Positions 26,744 through 36,159 of a stretch of DNA of 64,000 bases are shown one piece after another (within the stretch, counting starts at the first letter, position 1; each line of letters opens with the position of its first letter). Origin of the DNA: Massilia sp. YIM B02443 (GTDB lineage: Bacteria; Pseudomonadota; Gammaproteobacteria; Burkholderiales; Burkholderiaceae_D). Made by a program: the position numbers and the translations under genes. The notes beneath the pieces were generated by a model, which was not told the origin of the DNA, made no database searches, and saw only the letters and a list, made by a program, of their open reading frames with translations. The stretch spans positions 62,001 to 126,000 of the forward strand of contig NZ_JASNRA010000003.1 of assembly GCF_030411955.1 (NCBI RefSeq). The letters are read 5' to 3'.

Positions 26744-29599
26744 ATGATGCAACAATATAACGCCAACTCCTACCTGTTCGGCGGTAATGCGCCGTACGTG
26801 GAAGAGTTGTACGAAGCGTATCTGAACAATCCGACGTCGGTGCCCGAAAACTGGCGCGCCTACTTCGACCAGATGCAGCACGTGCCGGCAGTCGACGGCT
26901 CGAGCCGCCCCGACGTGGTGCACTCGTCGGTCGTCGCTTCGTTCGCGGAACGCGCCAAGCAGGGCCCGATCCGTACCGTGGTCGCCTCGGCCGACTCCGA
27001 ACTGGGCCGCAAGCGCGTGGCCGTCACCCAGATCACCGCCGCCTACCGTTACCTCGGTTCGCGCTGGGCCAACCTGGACCCGCTGCAGCGCCAGGAACGT
27101 CCGCCCCTGCCGGAACTCGACCCAAGCTTCTACGGCTTCACCGAAGCCGACATGGACACCGTCTTCAACATCAGCAACACCTACTTCGGTCAGGAAACCG
27201 CGCCGCTGCGCGACATCCTGAACATGCTGCGTGACACGTACACCCGTTCGATCGGCGCCGAGTTCATGTACATCAGCGACCCGACCGAAAAGCGTTGGCT
27301 GCAAGAGCGCCTGGAGTCGATCCGTTCGACCCCGACCTTCAGCGCCGAAAAGAAAAAGCACATCCTCGAGCGCCTGACCGCGGCCGAAGGCCTGGAACGC
27401 TACCTGCACACCAAGTACGTCGGCGCCAAGCGCTTCTCGCTGGAAGGCGGCGAATCGTTCATCGCCTCGATCGACGAAGTGATCCAGCGCGCCGGTGAAA
27501 AAGGCATCCAGGAAATCGTGATCGGCATGGCCCACCGCGGCCGCCTGAACGTGCTGGTCAACACCCTGGGCAAGAGCCCGGCCGACCTGTTCGAAGAATT
27601 CGAAGGCAAGCACGCCGACGACCTGCCGGCCGGCGACGTCAAGTACCACCAGGGCTTCTCGAGCGATATCTCGACCCCGGGCGGTCCGGTCCACCTGTCA
27701 CTTGCTTTTAATCCTTCTCACCTCGAGATCGTCAACCCGGTCGTCGAAGGTTCGGTCAAGGCGCGCATGATGCGCCGCGGCGACCGCAAGGGCAAGGAAG
27801 TGCTGCCGATCCTGGTGCACGGCGACGCTGCATTCGCCGGCCAGGGCGTGGTCATGGAAACCCTGAACCTGGCCCAGACCCGCGGCTACGGTACCGGCGG
27901 TACCGTGCACATCGTCATCAACAACCAGATCGGCTTCACCACCTCGGACCCGCGCGACGCCCGTTCGACGCTGTACTGCTCGGACGTTGTGAAAATGATC
28001 GAAGCGCCGGTGCTGCACGTCAATGCCGACGATCCTGAAGCCGTCGTGCTGGCCAGCCAGATCGCCCTCGACTACCGCGCCGAATTCGGCAAGGACGTCG
28101 TGGTCGACATCATCTGCTACCGCAAACTGGGCCACAACGAGCAGGACACCCCGGCGCTGACCCAGCCGCTGATGTACAAGAAGATCGCCAAGCACCCGGG
28201 CACGCGCAAGCTGTACTCGGAAAAGCTGGCCGCGCAGAACACCATCCCGGCGGACGAGGGCGACAAGCTGGTCGCCGCCTTCCGCGACGCGATGGACGCC
28301 GGCAAGCACACGGTCGACCCGGTGCTGACCAACTTCAAGAACAAGTACGCCGTCGACTGGGCGCCGTTCCTGAACAAGAAGTGGACCGACGCCGCCGACA
28401 CCGCCGTGCCGCTGACCGAACTGAAGCGCCTGGCCGAACGCATCACCAAGGTCCCAGAGGGTTTCAAACCACATTCGCTGGTCGAAAAAGTGCTGGCCGA
28501 CCGCGCCACCATGGGCCGCGGCGAGATGAACCTGGACTGGGGCATGGGCGAGCACCTGGCCTTCGCGTCGCTGCTGTCGTCGGGCTATGCGATCCGCCTG
28601 TCGGGCCAGGACGCCGGCCGCGGCACCTTCGTGCACCGCCACGCCGTGCTGCACGACCAGAACCGCGAGCGCTGGGACCAGGGCATCTACCTGCCGCTGG
28701 CCAATGTCTCGGATAACCAGGCCGACTTCACCGTGATCGACTCGGTGCTGTCCGAAGAAGCGGTGCTCGGCTTCGAGTACGGTTTCTCGACCGCAGAACC
28801 GAACACGCTGACCATCTGGGAGGCCCAGTTCGGCGACTTCGTGAACGGCGCGCAAGTGGTCATCGACCAGTTCATCGCTTCGGGCGAAGTCAAGTGGGGC
28901 CGCGCCTCGGGCCTGGTCATGATGCTGCCGCACGGCTACGAAGGCCAGGGTCCGGAGCACTCGTCGGCCCGTATCGAGCGCTTCCTGCAACTGTGCGCCG
29001 ACAACAACATGCAAGTCGTGCAGCCGACCACGGCCGCGCAGATCTTCCACCTGCTGCGCCGCCAGATGGTGCGCCAGTTCCGTAAGCCGCTGGTGATCTT
29101 CACGCCGAAGTCGCTGCTGCGTAACAAGGATGCCGGCTCGGCACTGGGCGACCTGGCCAAGGGCGGTTTCCAGACCGTCATCGGCGAGTGCGACGACAAG
29201 ATCGACGCGTCGAAGGTCAAGCGCGTGCTGGTGTGCTCGGGCAAGGTGTATTACGACCTGGTCAATTCGCGCAAGACCCGTAATGCGACCGACACCGCGA
29301 TCATCCGCATCGAGCAGATGTATCCGTTCCCGCACAAGTCGTTCGCGGCCGAACTGAAGAAGTTCCCGAACGCGCTTGAAGTGGTGTGGGCCCAGGACGA
29401 GCCGCAGAACCAGGGTCCATGGTTCCAGATCCAGCACAACATCTTCGAAGGCATGGAAGCCGGCCAGCGCCTGGCCTATGCCGGTCGCGCCGCTTCGGCT
29501 TCGCCGGCGGTCGGCTACGCCGACAAGCACGTGGCGCAGCAGAAGGAACTGCTGGACACCGCGTTCTCGAAGCTCAAGGGTTTCATCCTGACGAAGTAA
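26744..29599 (+). CDS. sucA: 2-oxoglutarate dehydrogenase E1 component
   Basis: Thiamine-diphosphate-dependent decarboxylase of the 2-oxoglutarate dehydrogenase complex (also odhA). The 951-residue protein begins MMQQYNANSYLFGGNAPYVEELYEAYL, the N-terminal E2-binding arm. It carries MAHRGRLNVLVN, the ThDP/Mg motif from Gly360-Asp361 (HGDAAFAGQG) to Asn393-Asn394 (INNQIGF), YRKLGHNEQDTP, and the transketolase-like domain with GRGTFVHRHAVLHDQ and LPHGYEGQGPEHSS. Start preceded by AAAGGTGAG. Followed by a terminator-like hairpin and then sucB. In relatives it usually follows gltA directly. Confidence 0.97.
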   Translation: MMQQYNANSYLFGGNAPYVEELYEAYLNNPTSVPENWRAYFDQMQHVPAVDGSSRPDVVHSSVVASFAERAKQGPIRTVVASADSELGRKRVAVTQITAAYRYLGSRWANLDPLQRQERPPLPELDPSFYGFTEADMDTVFNISNTYFGQETAPLRDILNMLRDTYTRSIGAEFMYISDPTEKRWLQERLESIRSTPTFSAEKKKHILERLTAAEGLERYLHTKYVGAKRFSLEGGESFIASIDEVIQRAGEKGIQEIVIGMAHRGRLNVLVNTLGKSPADLFEEFEGKHADDLPAGDVKYHQGFSSDISTPGGPVHLSLAFNPSHLEIVNPVVEGSVKARMMRRGDRKGKEVLPILVHGDAAFAGQGVVMETLNLAQTRGYGTGGTVHIVINNQIGFTTSDPRDARSTLYCSDVVKMIEAPVLHVNADDPEAVVLASQIALDYRAEFGKDVVVDIICYRKLGHNEQDTPALTQPLMYKKIAKHPGTRKLYSEKLAAQNTIPADEGDKLVAAFRDAMDAGKHTVDPVLTNFKNKYAVDWAPFLNKKWTDAADTAVPLTELKRLAERITKVPEGFKPHSLVEKVLADRATMGRGEMNLDWGMGEHLAFASLLSSGYAIRLSGQDAGRGTFVHRHAVLHDQNRERWDQGIYLPLANVSDNQADFTVIDSVLSEEAVLGFEYGFSTAEPNTLTIWEAQFGDFVNGAQVVIDQFIASGEVKWGRASGLVMMLPHGYEGQGPEHSSARIERFLQLCADNNMQVVQPTTAAQIFHLLRRQMVRQFRKPLVIFTPKSLLRNKDAGSALGDLAKGGFQTVIGECDDKIDASKVKRVLVCSGKVYYDLVNSRKTRNATDTAIIRIEQMYPFPHKSFAAELKKFPNALEVVWAQDEPQNQGPWFQIQHNIFEGMEAGQRLAYAGRAASASPAVGYADKHVAQQKELLDTAFSKLKGFILTK

Positions 29600-29607
29600 T
29601 GGCACCG

Positions 29608-29640
29608 GCCCCACGCACGCACCGCGGCGTGGGGCTTTTT
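29608..29640 (+). terminator. Terminator-like hairpin between sucA and sucB
   Basis: Nine-bp stem GCCCCACGC/GCGTGGGGC with a 10-nt loop followed by TTTTT at 29636-29640. It is positioned inside the sucA-sucB transcription unit, so it probably works as a partial terminator or attenuator that lowers E2 relative to E1. Confidence 0.75.
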
Positions 29641-29667
29641 GCACAGAATAATTAATCGGAGTTATAC

Positions 29668-30933
29668 ATGGCACAAATCGAAGTCAAGGTCCCCCAACTG
29701 TCGGAATCGGTTGCTGAAGCGACCCTGCTGTCCTGGCACAAGAAGGTCGGCGAAGCCGTCTCGCGCGACGAGAACATGATCGACATCGAAACCGACAAGG
29801 TGGTCCTGGAACTGCCGGCCCCTGGCGCCGGCGTGATCGTGCAACTGCTCAAGGCCGACGGCGCGACCGTGGTCTCGGGCGAAGTCATCGCGATCATCGA
29901 TACCGAAGCATCGGCCCAGACCAGCCCGATCGCCGTCAAGGCCATCCCGTCGGCAGCCCCGAACGCGCCGATCGAAAGCGCCGCGCCAGCTGCTGCTCCT
30001 TCGGCTGACCAGTCGAAAGCCGGCGTCGCCATGCCTGCCGCCGCCAAGATCCTGGCCGACAACAACATGAACGCCTCGGGCATCGAAGGCTCGGGCCGCG
30101 ATGGCCGCGTGACCAAGGGCGACGCCCTGAATGCGGTGGCCAACAAGCCGGCCGCTGCACCTGCTCCTGCCGCCGCGCCTGCCAAGGCACCGCTGCAGCA
30201 AGTCGCCGCGCCGGCGCCAGCCAACCTGGGCGACCGTCCGGAAGAGCGTGTGCCGATGAGCCGCCTGCGCGCCCGTATCGCCGAGCGCCTGCTGCAATCG
30301 CAGTCGACCAACGCCATCCTGACCACCTTCAACGAAGTCAACATGGCTCCGGTCATGGAACTGCGTAACAAGTACAAGGACAAGTTCGAGAAAGAACACG
30401 GCGTCAAGCTGGGCTTCATGTCGTTCTTCGTCAAGGCCGCTGTCGCCGCCCTGAAGAAGTACCCGATCCTGAACGCCTCGGTCGACGGCAACGACATCAT
30501 CTATCACGGCTACTTCGACATCGGTATCGCTGTCGGTTCGCCGCGTGGCCTGGTGGTGCCGATCCTGCGCAACGCCGACCAGATGTCGATCGCCGAAATC
30601 GAGAAGAAGATCGGTGAATTCGGCCAGAAGGCCAAGGACGGCAAGCTGACCCTGGACGACCTGTCGGGCGGTACCTTCTCGATCTCGAACGGCGGCGTGT
30701 TCGGCTCGATGCTGTCGACCCCGATCATCAACCCGCCACAGTCGGCAATCCTGGGCGTGCACGCGACCAAGGACCGCGCCGTGGTCGAAAACGGCCAGAT
30801 CGTGATCCGTCCGATGAACTACCTGGCGATGTCGTACGACCACCGCATCATCGACGGCCGCGAAGCCGTGCTGGGCCTGGTTGCGATGAAGGACGCGCTG
30901 GAAGATCCGGCCCGCCTGCTGCTGGACCTGTAA
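29668..30933 (+). CDS. sucB: Dihydrolipoyllysine-residue succinyltransferase (2-oxoglutarate dehydrogenase E2)
   Basis: Core of the 2-oxoglutarate dehydrogenase complex (also odhB). In 421 residues: an N-terminal lipoyl domain with the lipoylated Lys44 in ETDKVVLE; a first Ala/Pro-rich linker; a peripheral subunit-binding domain ([19 protein letters not shown], about 117-152); a second Ala/Pro-rich linker; and the catalytic acyltransferase domain ending in the active-site His392 and Asp396 of SYDHRIIDG. One lipoyl domain is the usual number for this E2. Follows sucA by 68 bp with a hairpin, and precedes a PspC protein and lpdA. Confidence 0.97.
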   Translation: MAQIEVKVPQLSESVAEATLLSWHKKVGEAVSRDENMIDIETDKVVLELPAPGAGVIVQLLKADGATVVSGEVIAIIDTEASAQTSPIAVKAIPSAAPNAPIESAAPAAAPSADQSKAGVAMPAAAKILADNNMNASGIEGSGRDGRVTKGDALNAVANKPAAAPAPAAAPAKAPLQQVAAPAPANLGDRPEERVPMSRLRARIAERLLQSQSTNAILTTFNEVNMAPVMELRNKYKDKFEKEHGVKLGFMSFFVKAAVAALKKYPILNASVDGNDIIYHGYFDIGIAVGSPRGLVVPILRNADQMSIAEIEKKIGEFGQKAKDGKLTLDDLSGGTFSISNGGVFGSMLSTPIINPPQSAILGVHATKDRAVVENGQIVIRPMNYLAMSYDHRIIDGREAVLGLVAMKDALEDPARLLLDL

Positions 30934-30989
30934 TCACCACTTGCCGGCATTCCTGAAAAGGTGCCGGCTGCTGTTTGCCGGAGAATGAC

Positions 30990-31343
30990 ATGCTGTCAGA
31001 CGAAATCAAGCGGCTGCACGAGCTGCACCAGGCCGGCGCGCTGTCGGACGCCGAATTCGAGCAGGCCAAGGCCCGCATCCTGTCCGGCGCCGCGACCGTG
31101 AGCCTGAGCAAGGAGCACGTGTCGCGCGACTCGACCTCGTTCGCCACCCACCGCGACGACCTGCTGAGCGGCCTGCGCCGCTCGCGGCTGGACCGCTGGC
31201 TGGGCGGCGTGTGCGGCGGCCTGGCGCGCACCTATGGCCTCGAGTCCTGGGTCTGGCGCCTGATCTTCGTGCTGTTCGTGCTGACCTTCGGCTTTGGCGT
31301 CCTGATATACCTGCTGCTGTGGGTATTTGTTCCGGAAGAATAA
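30990..31343 (+). CDS. PspC domain protein with N-terminal SHOCT-like region
   Basis: A 117-residue protein. The N-terminal MLSDEIKRLHELHQAGALSDAEFEQAKARIL is a SHOCT-type short helical hairpin, and the C-terminal half (RSRLDRWLGGVCGGLARTYGLESWVWRLIFVLFVLTFGFGVLIYLLLWVFVPEE) is a PspC domain with one membrane segment. PspC proteins take part in envelope stress sensing. The ATG at 30990 follows GGAGA; a TTG five codons earlier is less likely. It interrupts the sucB-lpdA order; no psp operon is nearby. Confidence 0.87.
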   Translation: MLSDEIKRLHELHQAGALSDAEFEQAKARILSGAATVSLSKEHVSRDSTSFATHRDDLLSGLRRSRLDRWLGGVCGGLARTYGLESWVWRLIFVLFVLTFGFGVLIYLLLWVFVPEE

Positions 31344-31388
31344 ACACGTTTGATGCGTGAAAGTGTGTCGGTAACCCGCACCTTTGGC

Positions 31389-31495
31389 ACGTCGTTCCCG
31401 CGAAGGCGGGAACCCAAGTTCGCCGCGCCGCCATTCGATTCGAGCGCAGCCAGTGTGCAAGCAAACTTGGATCCCCGCCTGCGCGGGGATGACGT
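31389..31495. repeat. Inverted pair of palindromic intergenic repeats before lpdA
   Basis: Left copy 31389-31420 (ACGTCGTTCCCGC...CCAAGTT) and right copy 31464-31495 (AACTTGG...ATGACGT) face each other across 43 bp. Each has a GC-rich stem (TTCCCGC/GCGGGAA on the left, ATCCCCGC/GCGGGGAT on the right). This is the common 'CCCGCGAAGGCGGG' type of intergenic repeat of proteobacteria and fills most of the gap. Confidence 0.75.
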
Positions 31496-31557
31496 GCCGA
31501 GGGCGCGGGCCTGTTCCCGCCATACGATCGTGCAAAGGACTTAACAAGGAATTAGTA

Positions 31558-32994
31558 ATGAGCGATAAACAATTTGACGTCGTCGTGATCGGCGGCGGTC
31601 CTGGCGGCTACATCGCCGCCATCCGCGCGGCCCAGCTGGGCTTCAAGACCGCCTGCATCGACGAGTGGAGCAACGCCGCCGGCAAGCCTGCCCCGGGCGG
31701 CACCTGCACCAACGTCGGCTGCATCCCATCGAAAGCGCTGCTGCAGTCGTCGGAACACTTCGAGCACGCCGGTCACGCCTTCGCCGACCACGGCATCAAG
31801 GTCTCGGGACTGGAACTCGACCTGGGCACCATGCTCAAGCGCAAGGACACCATCGTCAAGCAGAACAACGACGGCATCCTGTTCCTGTTCAAGAAGAACA
31901 AGGTCACCTTCTTCCACGGCCGCGGCAGCTTCGCCGGCAAGGCGGAAGGCGATGCGGGCTACACCATCAACGTCAGCGGCCCGACCACCGACACCATCAC
32001 CGCCAAGAACGTGGTCGTCGCGACCGGTTCCAACGCGCGTCAACTGCCGGGCGCTGAGTTCGACGAGAAACTGATCCTGTCGAACACCGGCGCACTGGCG
32101 ATCGATGCCGTGCCGGGCAAGCTGGGCGTGATCGGCGCCGGCGTCATCGGCCTGGAAATGGGCAGCGTGTGGCGCCGTGTCGGCGCCGACGTCACCGTGC
32201 TGGAAGGTCTGCCGACCTTCCTGGGCGCGGTCGACGAGCAGATCGCCAAGGAAGCGCACAAGCTGTTCACCAAGCAAGGTCTGAAGATCAACCTGGGCTG
32301 CAAGATCGGCGCCATCACCAAGAACGCCAACAGCGTCACGGTCGAATACGCCGACAGCACAGGCGCGGCGCAAACCGCCGAGTTCGATCGCCTGATCGTT
32401 TCGATCGGCCGCGTGCCGAACACGACCGGCCTGGGCGTCGAGACCGTCGGCCTGCAGGTGGACGAGCGCGGCTTCGTGGTGGTGGACGACGAATGCCGCA
32501 CCAGCCTGCCTGGCGTGTGGGCGGTGGGCGACGTCGTGCGCGGCCCGATGCTGGCGCACAAGGCGGAAGAGGAAGGCGTTGCGGTTGCCGAGCGCATCGC
32601 CGGCCAGCACGGCCACGTCAACTTCAACACCATTCCTTGGGTCATCTACACCTCGCCGGAAATCGCGTGGGTCGGCAAGACCGAGCAGCAGCTGAAGGCC
32701 GAAGGCGTGCAATATAAAGCCGGCACCTTCCCGTTCATGGCCAACGGCCGTGCGCGCGCGCTGGGCGACACCTCGGGCATGGTGAAGTTCCTGGCCGACG
32801 CCACCACCGACGAAATCCTGGGCGTGCACATCGTCGGCCCGATGGCTTCGGAACTGATCTCGGAAGCCGTGGTCGCGATGGAGTTCAAGGCGTCGTCGGA
32901 AGACATCGCCCGCATCTGCCACGCCCACCCGTCGCTGTCGGAAGCGACCAAGGAAGCCGCACTGGCGGTGGACAAGCGTTCGCTGAATTTCTAA
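31558..32994 (+). CDS. lpdA: Dihydrolipoyl dehydrogenase (E3)
   Basis: Reoxidises the dihydrolipoyl groups of 2-oxoglutarate and related dehydrogenase complexes, passing electrons to NAD+. The 478-residue protein has the FAD motif [15 protein letters not shown] (8-22), the redox disulfide Cys50-Cys55 in [16 protein letters not shown], the NAD motif [16 protein letters not shown], and the C-terminal catalytic His457-Glu462 in HAHPSLSEA. Start ATG at 31558 follows AAGGAATTAG. It has no N-terminal lipoyl domain, unlike the pyruvate-dehydrogenase-linked E3 of many betaproteobacteria, which supports use by the SucAB complex. Confidence 0.97.
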   Translation: MSDKQFDVVVIGGGPGGYIAAIRAAQLGFKTACIDEWSNAAGKPAPGGTCTNVGCIPSKALLQSSEHFEHAGHAFADHGIKVSGLELDLGTMLKRKDTIVKQNNDGILFLFKKNKVTFFHGRGSFAGKAEGDAGYTINVSGPTTDTITAKNVVVATGSNARQLPGAEFDEKLILSNTGALAIDAVPGKLGVIGAGVIGLEMGSVWRRVGADVTVLEGLPTFLGAVDEQIAKEAHKLFTKQGLKINLGCKIGAITKNANSVTVEYADSTGAAQTAEFDRLIVSIGRVPNTTGLGVETVGLQVDERGFVVVDDECRTSLPGVWAVGDVVRGPMLAHKAEEEGVAVAERIAGQHGHVNFNTIPWVIYTSPEIAWVGKTEQQLKAEGVQYKAGTFPFMANGRARALGDTSGMVKFLADATTDEILGVHIVGPMASELISEAVVAMEFKASSEDIARICHAHPSLSEATKEAALAVDKRSLNF

Positions 32995-33013
32995 GCATAC
33001 GCATCTCGTAGTT

Positions 33014-33122
33014 CGTAGGGTGGACGGCTCTGCCGTCCACGCGTTCAACCGGCATGCATGGCCGCGGTGCTGATCGGCATACGTGCGTTGAACGCGTGGA
33101 CGGGGGACCCGTCCACCCTACG
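33014..33122. repeat. Inverted pair of REP-like palindromes between lpdA and zapE
   Basis: Copy one 33014-33049 (CGTAGGGTGGACGGC...GCCGTCCACGCGTTCAAC) and inverted copy two 33087-33122 (GTTGAACGCGTGGACGG...CCGTCCACCCTACG). The second is followed by TTTTT, so the pair may also end lpdA transcripts. Same family as the copies at 11.8 and 56.4 kb. Confidence 0.78.
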
Positions 33123-33139
33123 TTTTTGGTATCCGGCTT

Positions 33140-34237
33140 ATGAACGTTCAAGAGTATTACCAGCACGCGCTGCAAGAGCGCGGCTTCAAGTCCGATCCTG
33201 CGCAGCAGATGGCGGTGGACCGCCTGCAACAGGCGTACGACGACTGGGTCGACTACAAGGCCCAGCGGTCGTCCGCTTTCAAGCGCCTGATCAACCGTCC
33301 CGATGTGCCCAAGGGCGTGTACATGTGGGGCGGGGTGGGGCGCGGCAAATCCTTCCTGATGGATTCGTTCTATTCGGTGGTGCCGGTGGTGCGCAAGACG
33401 CGCCTGCACTTCCACGAGTTCATGCGCGCCGTGCACGGCCAATTGGATGAGCTGAAAGGCGTGGCCGATCCGCTCGACGAAGTGGCCAAGCGCATCGCCA
33501 AGAAATACCGCCTGATCTGCTTCGACGAATTCCACGTCTCGGACATCGCCGACGCGATGATCCTGTACAACCTGCTCAAGGCCCTGTTCGACAATGGCGT
33601 CAGCTTCGTGATGACCTCGAACTACGAGCCGTCGACGCTGTACCCGGACGGCCTGCACCGCGACCGCATGCTGCCGACCATCGCCCTGCTGCAGGACAAG
33701 CTCGACATCCTGAACGTGGACGCCGGCAACGACTACCGCAAGCGCGCCATGGAACAGGTCGAGGCCTATTACATGCCGCTCGACGCCGCCTCCGACAAGG
33801 CGCTGCGCGATGCTTACGCGAAAGTCGCCGATACCGCCGACGAAGCGCCGGTCGTGCACATCGAAAAGCGCGAGATCCGCGCCCTGCGCCGCGCCGGCGG
33901 GGTGATCTGGTTCGACTTCGCCACCCTGTGCGGCGGCCCACGCTCGCAGAACGACTACCTGGAACTGGCGCACCAGTTCCATACGGTGATCCTGTCCGGC
34001 ATCCCGGCCATGTCGGCGGGGCAGTCGTCGGAAGCGCGCCGCTTCACCTGGCTGATCGACGTGTTCTACGACCACAAGGTCAAATTGATCATGTCGGCCG
34101 CGGTCGAGCCGGAAGAGCTGTACACGCAAGGTCAGCTGGCAAACGAATTCCACCGCACCGTATCGCGTATCATCGAGATGCAGTCGCGCGAATACATGCT
34201 CGCCGAACGGCGCGGCGCGGCCGCCGCCATCGCCTGA
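33140..34237 (+). CDS. zapE: Cell division protein ZapE (AFG1-like ATPase)
   Basis: A 365-residue AFG1/LACE1-family P-loop ATPase; in E. coli ZapE associates with the Z-ring and is needed under low oxygen or stress. Walker A is GGVGRGKS (64-71), Walker B LICFDEFHVSDIADA, with the sensor segment FVMTSNYEPSTLYPDGLHRDRMLP and the C-terminal Arg-rich SSEARRFTWLIDVFYDHKVKLIMSA. Length is typical. It is close to the 2-oxoglutarate dehydrogenase genes, as in several betaproteobacteria, and is followed by a lipoprotein gene after 14 bp. Confidence 0.94.
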   Translation: MNVQEYYQHALQERGFKSDPAQQMAVDRLQQAYDDWVDYKAQRSSAFKRLINRPDVPKGVYMWGGVGRGKSFLMDSFYSVVPVVRKTRLHFHEFMRAVHGQLDELKGVADPLDEVAKRIAKKYRLICFDEFHVSDIADAMILYNLLKALFDNGVSFVMTSNYEPSTLYPDGLHRDRMLPTIALLQDKLDILNVDAGNDYRKRAMEQVEAYYMPLDAASDKALRDAYAKVADTADEAPVVHIEKREIRALRRAGGVIWFDFATLCGGPRSQNDYLELAHQFHTVILSGIPAMSAGQSSEARRFTWLIDVFYDHKVKLIMSAAVEPEELYTQGQLANEFHRTVSRIIEMQSREYMLAERRGAAAAIA

Positions 34238-34251
34238 CCGAAAGGACCACC

Positions 34252-34944
34252 ATGAACCATCACCCGACGCTGCGCCTCCTGGCCGGCGTATGCCTGGCGG
34301 CGCTGCTGGGCGCCTGCTCCACGGTCGACCAGACCGCCACCGAGGCGCCGGCCGCGCCGAGCACCTCCGTTGCCCAGGCGGAGCAGCGCCTGGCCGCCGT
34401 CGCCGCCGAGCGCGCCGCCATCGAAGCGCGCTACGCCGAGCGCGAAGCGGTCTGCTACGACAAGTTCTTCGTCAACCGCTGCCTGGACCAGGCCAATGAA
34501 CGGCGCCGCGTGGCGCTGCTGGCCCAGCGTGCGATCGAGATCGAGGCCGAACGCTACCTGCGCCGCAGCAAGGTCGAGGAGCGCGACCGCGCCATCGCCG
34601 AGGCCGAGGCAGCGTACCAGAAAGAAGAAGCGGCACTGGCGGCGAATCCACCGCCGGTCAAGCAAGCCGAACCGACGCCGCCGCCGCGTACCAGGACGGC
34701 CGAGTCGCGCAGCAAACAGCGTGCCCAGGAAAACAAGGCGCGTCCCGAGGACGATGCGGCCGTGCGCGCGGCCAACGTCGCCGCTTATGAGGAGCGCAAG
34801 CGCAAGTCGGAAGAGCGGCAGAAGGAAGTGGCGCGCCGGGTTGCCGAACGCGAGGCCAAGGCGGCGCGGCGGGCAGCGGCGGAGGCGGCCAAGGCAAACG
34901 GCACCGCGACCGCGCCGGCGCCTGCGCCTGCGCCTGCGCAGTAA
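34252..34944 (+). CDS. Charged, coiled-coil-like lipoprotein
   Basis: A 230-residue predicted lipoprotein. Lipobox LLGACSTV gives Cys22. The body is rich in Ala, Glu and Arg with long helical stretches (AEQRLAAVAAERAAIEARYAEREAVCYDKFFVNRCLDQANERRRVALL), a Pro-rich break and a highly charged C-terminus ending in Ala-Pro repeats. Two cysteines in AVCYDKFFVNRCLDQ could pair. Function unknown; the central segment recurs in betaproteobacterial lipoproteins next to zapE as far as I recall. ATG follows GAAAGGACC. Confidence 0.75.
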   Translation: MNHHPTLRLLAGVCLAALLGACSTVDQTATEAPAAPSTSVAQAEQRLAAVAAERAAIEARYAEREAVCYDKFFVNRCLDQANERRRVALLAQRAIEIEAERYLRRSKVEERDRAIAEAEAAYQKEEAALAANPPPVKQAEPTPPPRTRTAESRSKQRAQENKARPEDDAAVRAANVAAYEERKRKSEERQKEVARRVAEREAKAARRAAAEAAKANGTATAPAPAPAPAQ

Positions 34945-34952
34945 GCGAACAC

Positions 34953-35741
34953 CTAGCGGCCCGGGTTGGCGAACGCGCCGCCCTGGGCCGGTTCCACCAG
35001 CTTGACGATCGCCATCGTGCAATTGCCGCCTTTGCCCTGCGAGCGCTCGGCGGCTTTCTCGATCAGCTTTTCCGACGCTTGGCGCGGCGTCGACTTGGCC
35101 GTCACCGCGCCCAGTTCGGCGTCAGTGAAGAAGTGCCACAGCCCATCCGAACACAGCAGGAAACTGTCCCCCGCCTTCAAGCCGCTATGGCTGCCGGTCG
35201 TCACGAACGGCTCCTTGCGGCTATTGCCCAACGCATTGAGCAGCAGCTTCGAGCGGCGATGATTGCGCGCCGCGTCCGGCGGCAGGCGGTCGCTCAGGAT
35301 CAGGTGTTCGACATAGGCCGCGTCGCCGGTGCGCAGCGCGCACGCCCCATCCTCGAACCGGTACAGGCGCGAATCGCCGACGTGCGCCCACACCGCCTCG
35401 CCATGCGGGCTGAGCACCAGCCCGACGAAGCTGGCCTGGATCTCGGCCTTGGCGGCGATCGCATTCATCTTGATGACCGTGTGCGTCTCGCTGATGATTT
35501 CATGGAGCAGGGCGGCCAGGCGCTCGATGTCGGGGCCGTCGGCCGGCTTGAACCCGTCGAAGACCTGGCGCGCCGTGTGCAGCACCTGGTCGGCCCCGGC
35601 GGCGCCGGTGATGCCGTCCGACAGCACGGCCAGCACGTAGCCGGGCGCGCGCGCGCCGGTGAACAGGGCGGCGCGGTCGTTCTGTTGGGGGCGATTGCCG
35701 ATGTGTTGCGCGGTTCCCGCTTCGATCTTGTATGCAGTCAT
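34953..35741 (-). CDS. PP2C family serine/threonine protein phosphatase
   Basis: A 262-residue PPM/PP2C phosphatase. Conserved metal-site motifs are present in order: GNRPQQNDRAA, VLAVLSDGITG, VWAHVGDSRLYRF, and SFLLCSDGLWHFF, with a C-terminal Asn (GGNCTMAIVKL) in the expected metal-site position. It dephosphorylates Ser/Thr in proteins, often opposing a Hanks-type kinase or in T6SS signalling; no partner kinase is in the window. I chose ATG 35741 because the protein then begins as the family does (YKIEAGTAQHIGNR); longer forms lack support. Convergent with the lipoprotein gene. Confidence 0.9.
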   Translation of the reverse strand: MTAYKIEAGTAQHIGNRPQQNDRAALFTGARAPGYVLAVLSDGITGAAGADQVLHTARQVFDGFKPADGPDIERLAALLHEIISETHTVIKMNAIAAKAEIQASFVGLVLSPHGEAVWAHVGDSRLYRFEDGACALRTGDAAYVEHLILSDRLPPDAARNHRRSKLLLNALGNSRKEPFVTTGSHSGLKAGDSFLLCSDGLWHFFTDAELGAVTAKSTPRQASEKLIEKAAERSQGKGGNCTMAIVKLVEPAQGGAFANPGR

Positions 35742-35926
35742 AAATCCGTGTTTTCCGTAGCGCTTACGCCATTCTTTGTTGGCGGCAACCTCTGCCTGCA
35801 TTAAACTATGCACCGAGAAGCCGCCGCCTTGCAAGCCAAGTTGCCGACACGCTCATCTTTTCACCCATCCAGCCGGCGCCGCCCGCCGCATTCCACTTTC
35901 GCTTAACACTGTTTGGAACAGTAATC

Positions 35927-36127
35927 ATGACCGACGTCCAGGACATCCAGCGCCGTATTATCGAACTCGATGTGGAGCACCGCGACCTCGACGCCGTCAT
36001 ATCGCTGCTGACGGCCGACGGCCATGCTGACCAGCTTCAACTGCGCCGGCTGAAAAAGCGTAAACTACAGCTCAAAGACCATATCACGCTGCTCAAGATG
36101 CAGCTGGTCCCCGACATCCCGGCCTGA
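35927..36127 (+). CDS. YdcH family protein (DUF465)
   Basis: A 66-residue protein, predicted helical hairpin or coiled coil: RRIIELDVEHRDLDAVISLLTADGHADQLQLRRLKKRKLQLKDHITLL. The R-I-x-x-L-x-x-E-H-R-x-L-D and L-K-x-x-K-L-x-L-K-D motifs define DUF465. Function unknown. It precedes the helicase gene by 32 bp in the same direction and is probably cotranscribed. Confidence 0.88.
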   Translation: MTDVQDIQRRIIELDVEHRDLDAVISLLTADGHADQLQLRRLKKRKLQLKDHITLLKMQLVPDIPA

Positions 36128-36159
36128 CGCGCTTCATCCAGGCCCAACAGAACACGATT

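Noticed and set aside
27698-29674. Open frame of 658 codons on the minus strand opposite sucA
   Set aside because: Shadow of the sucA codons; no motif and no ribosome site.
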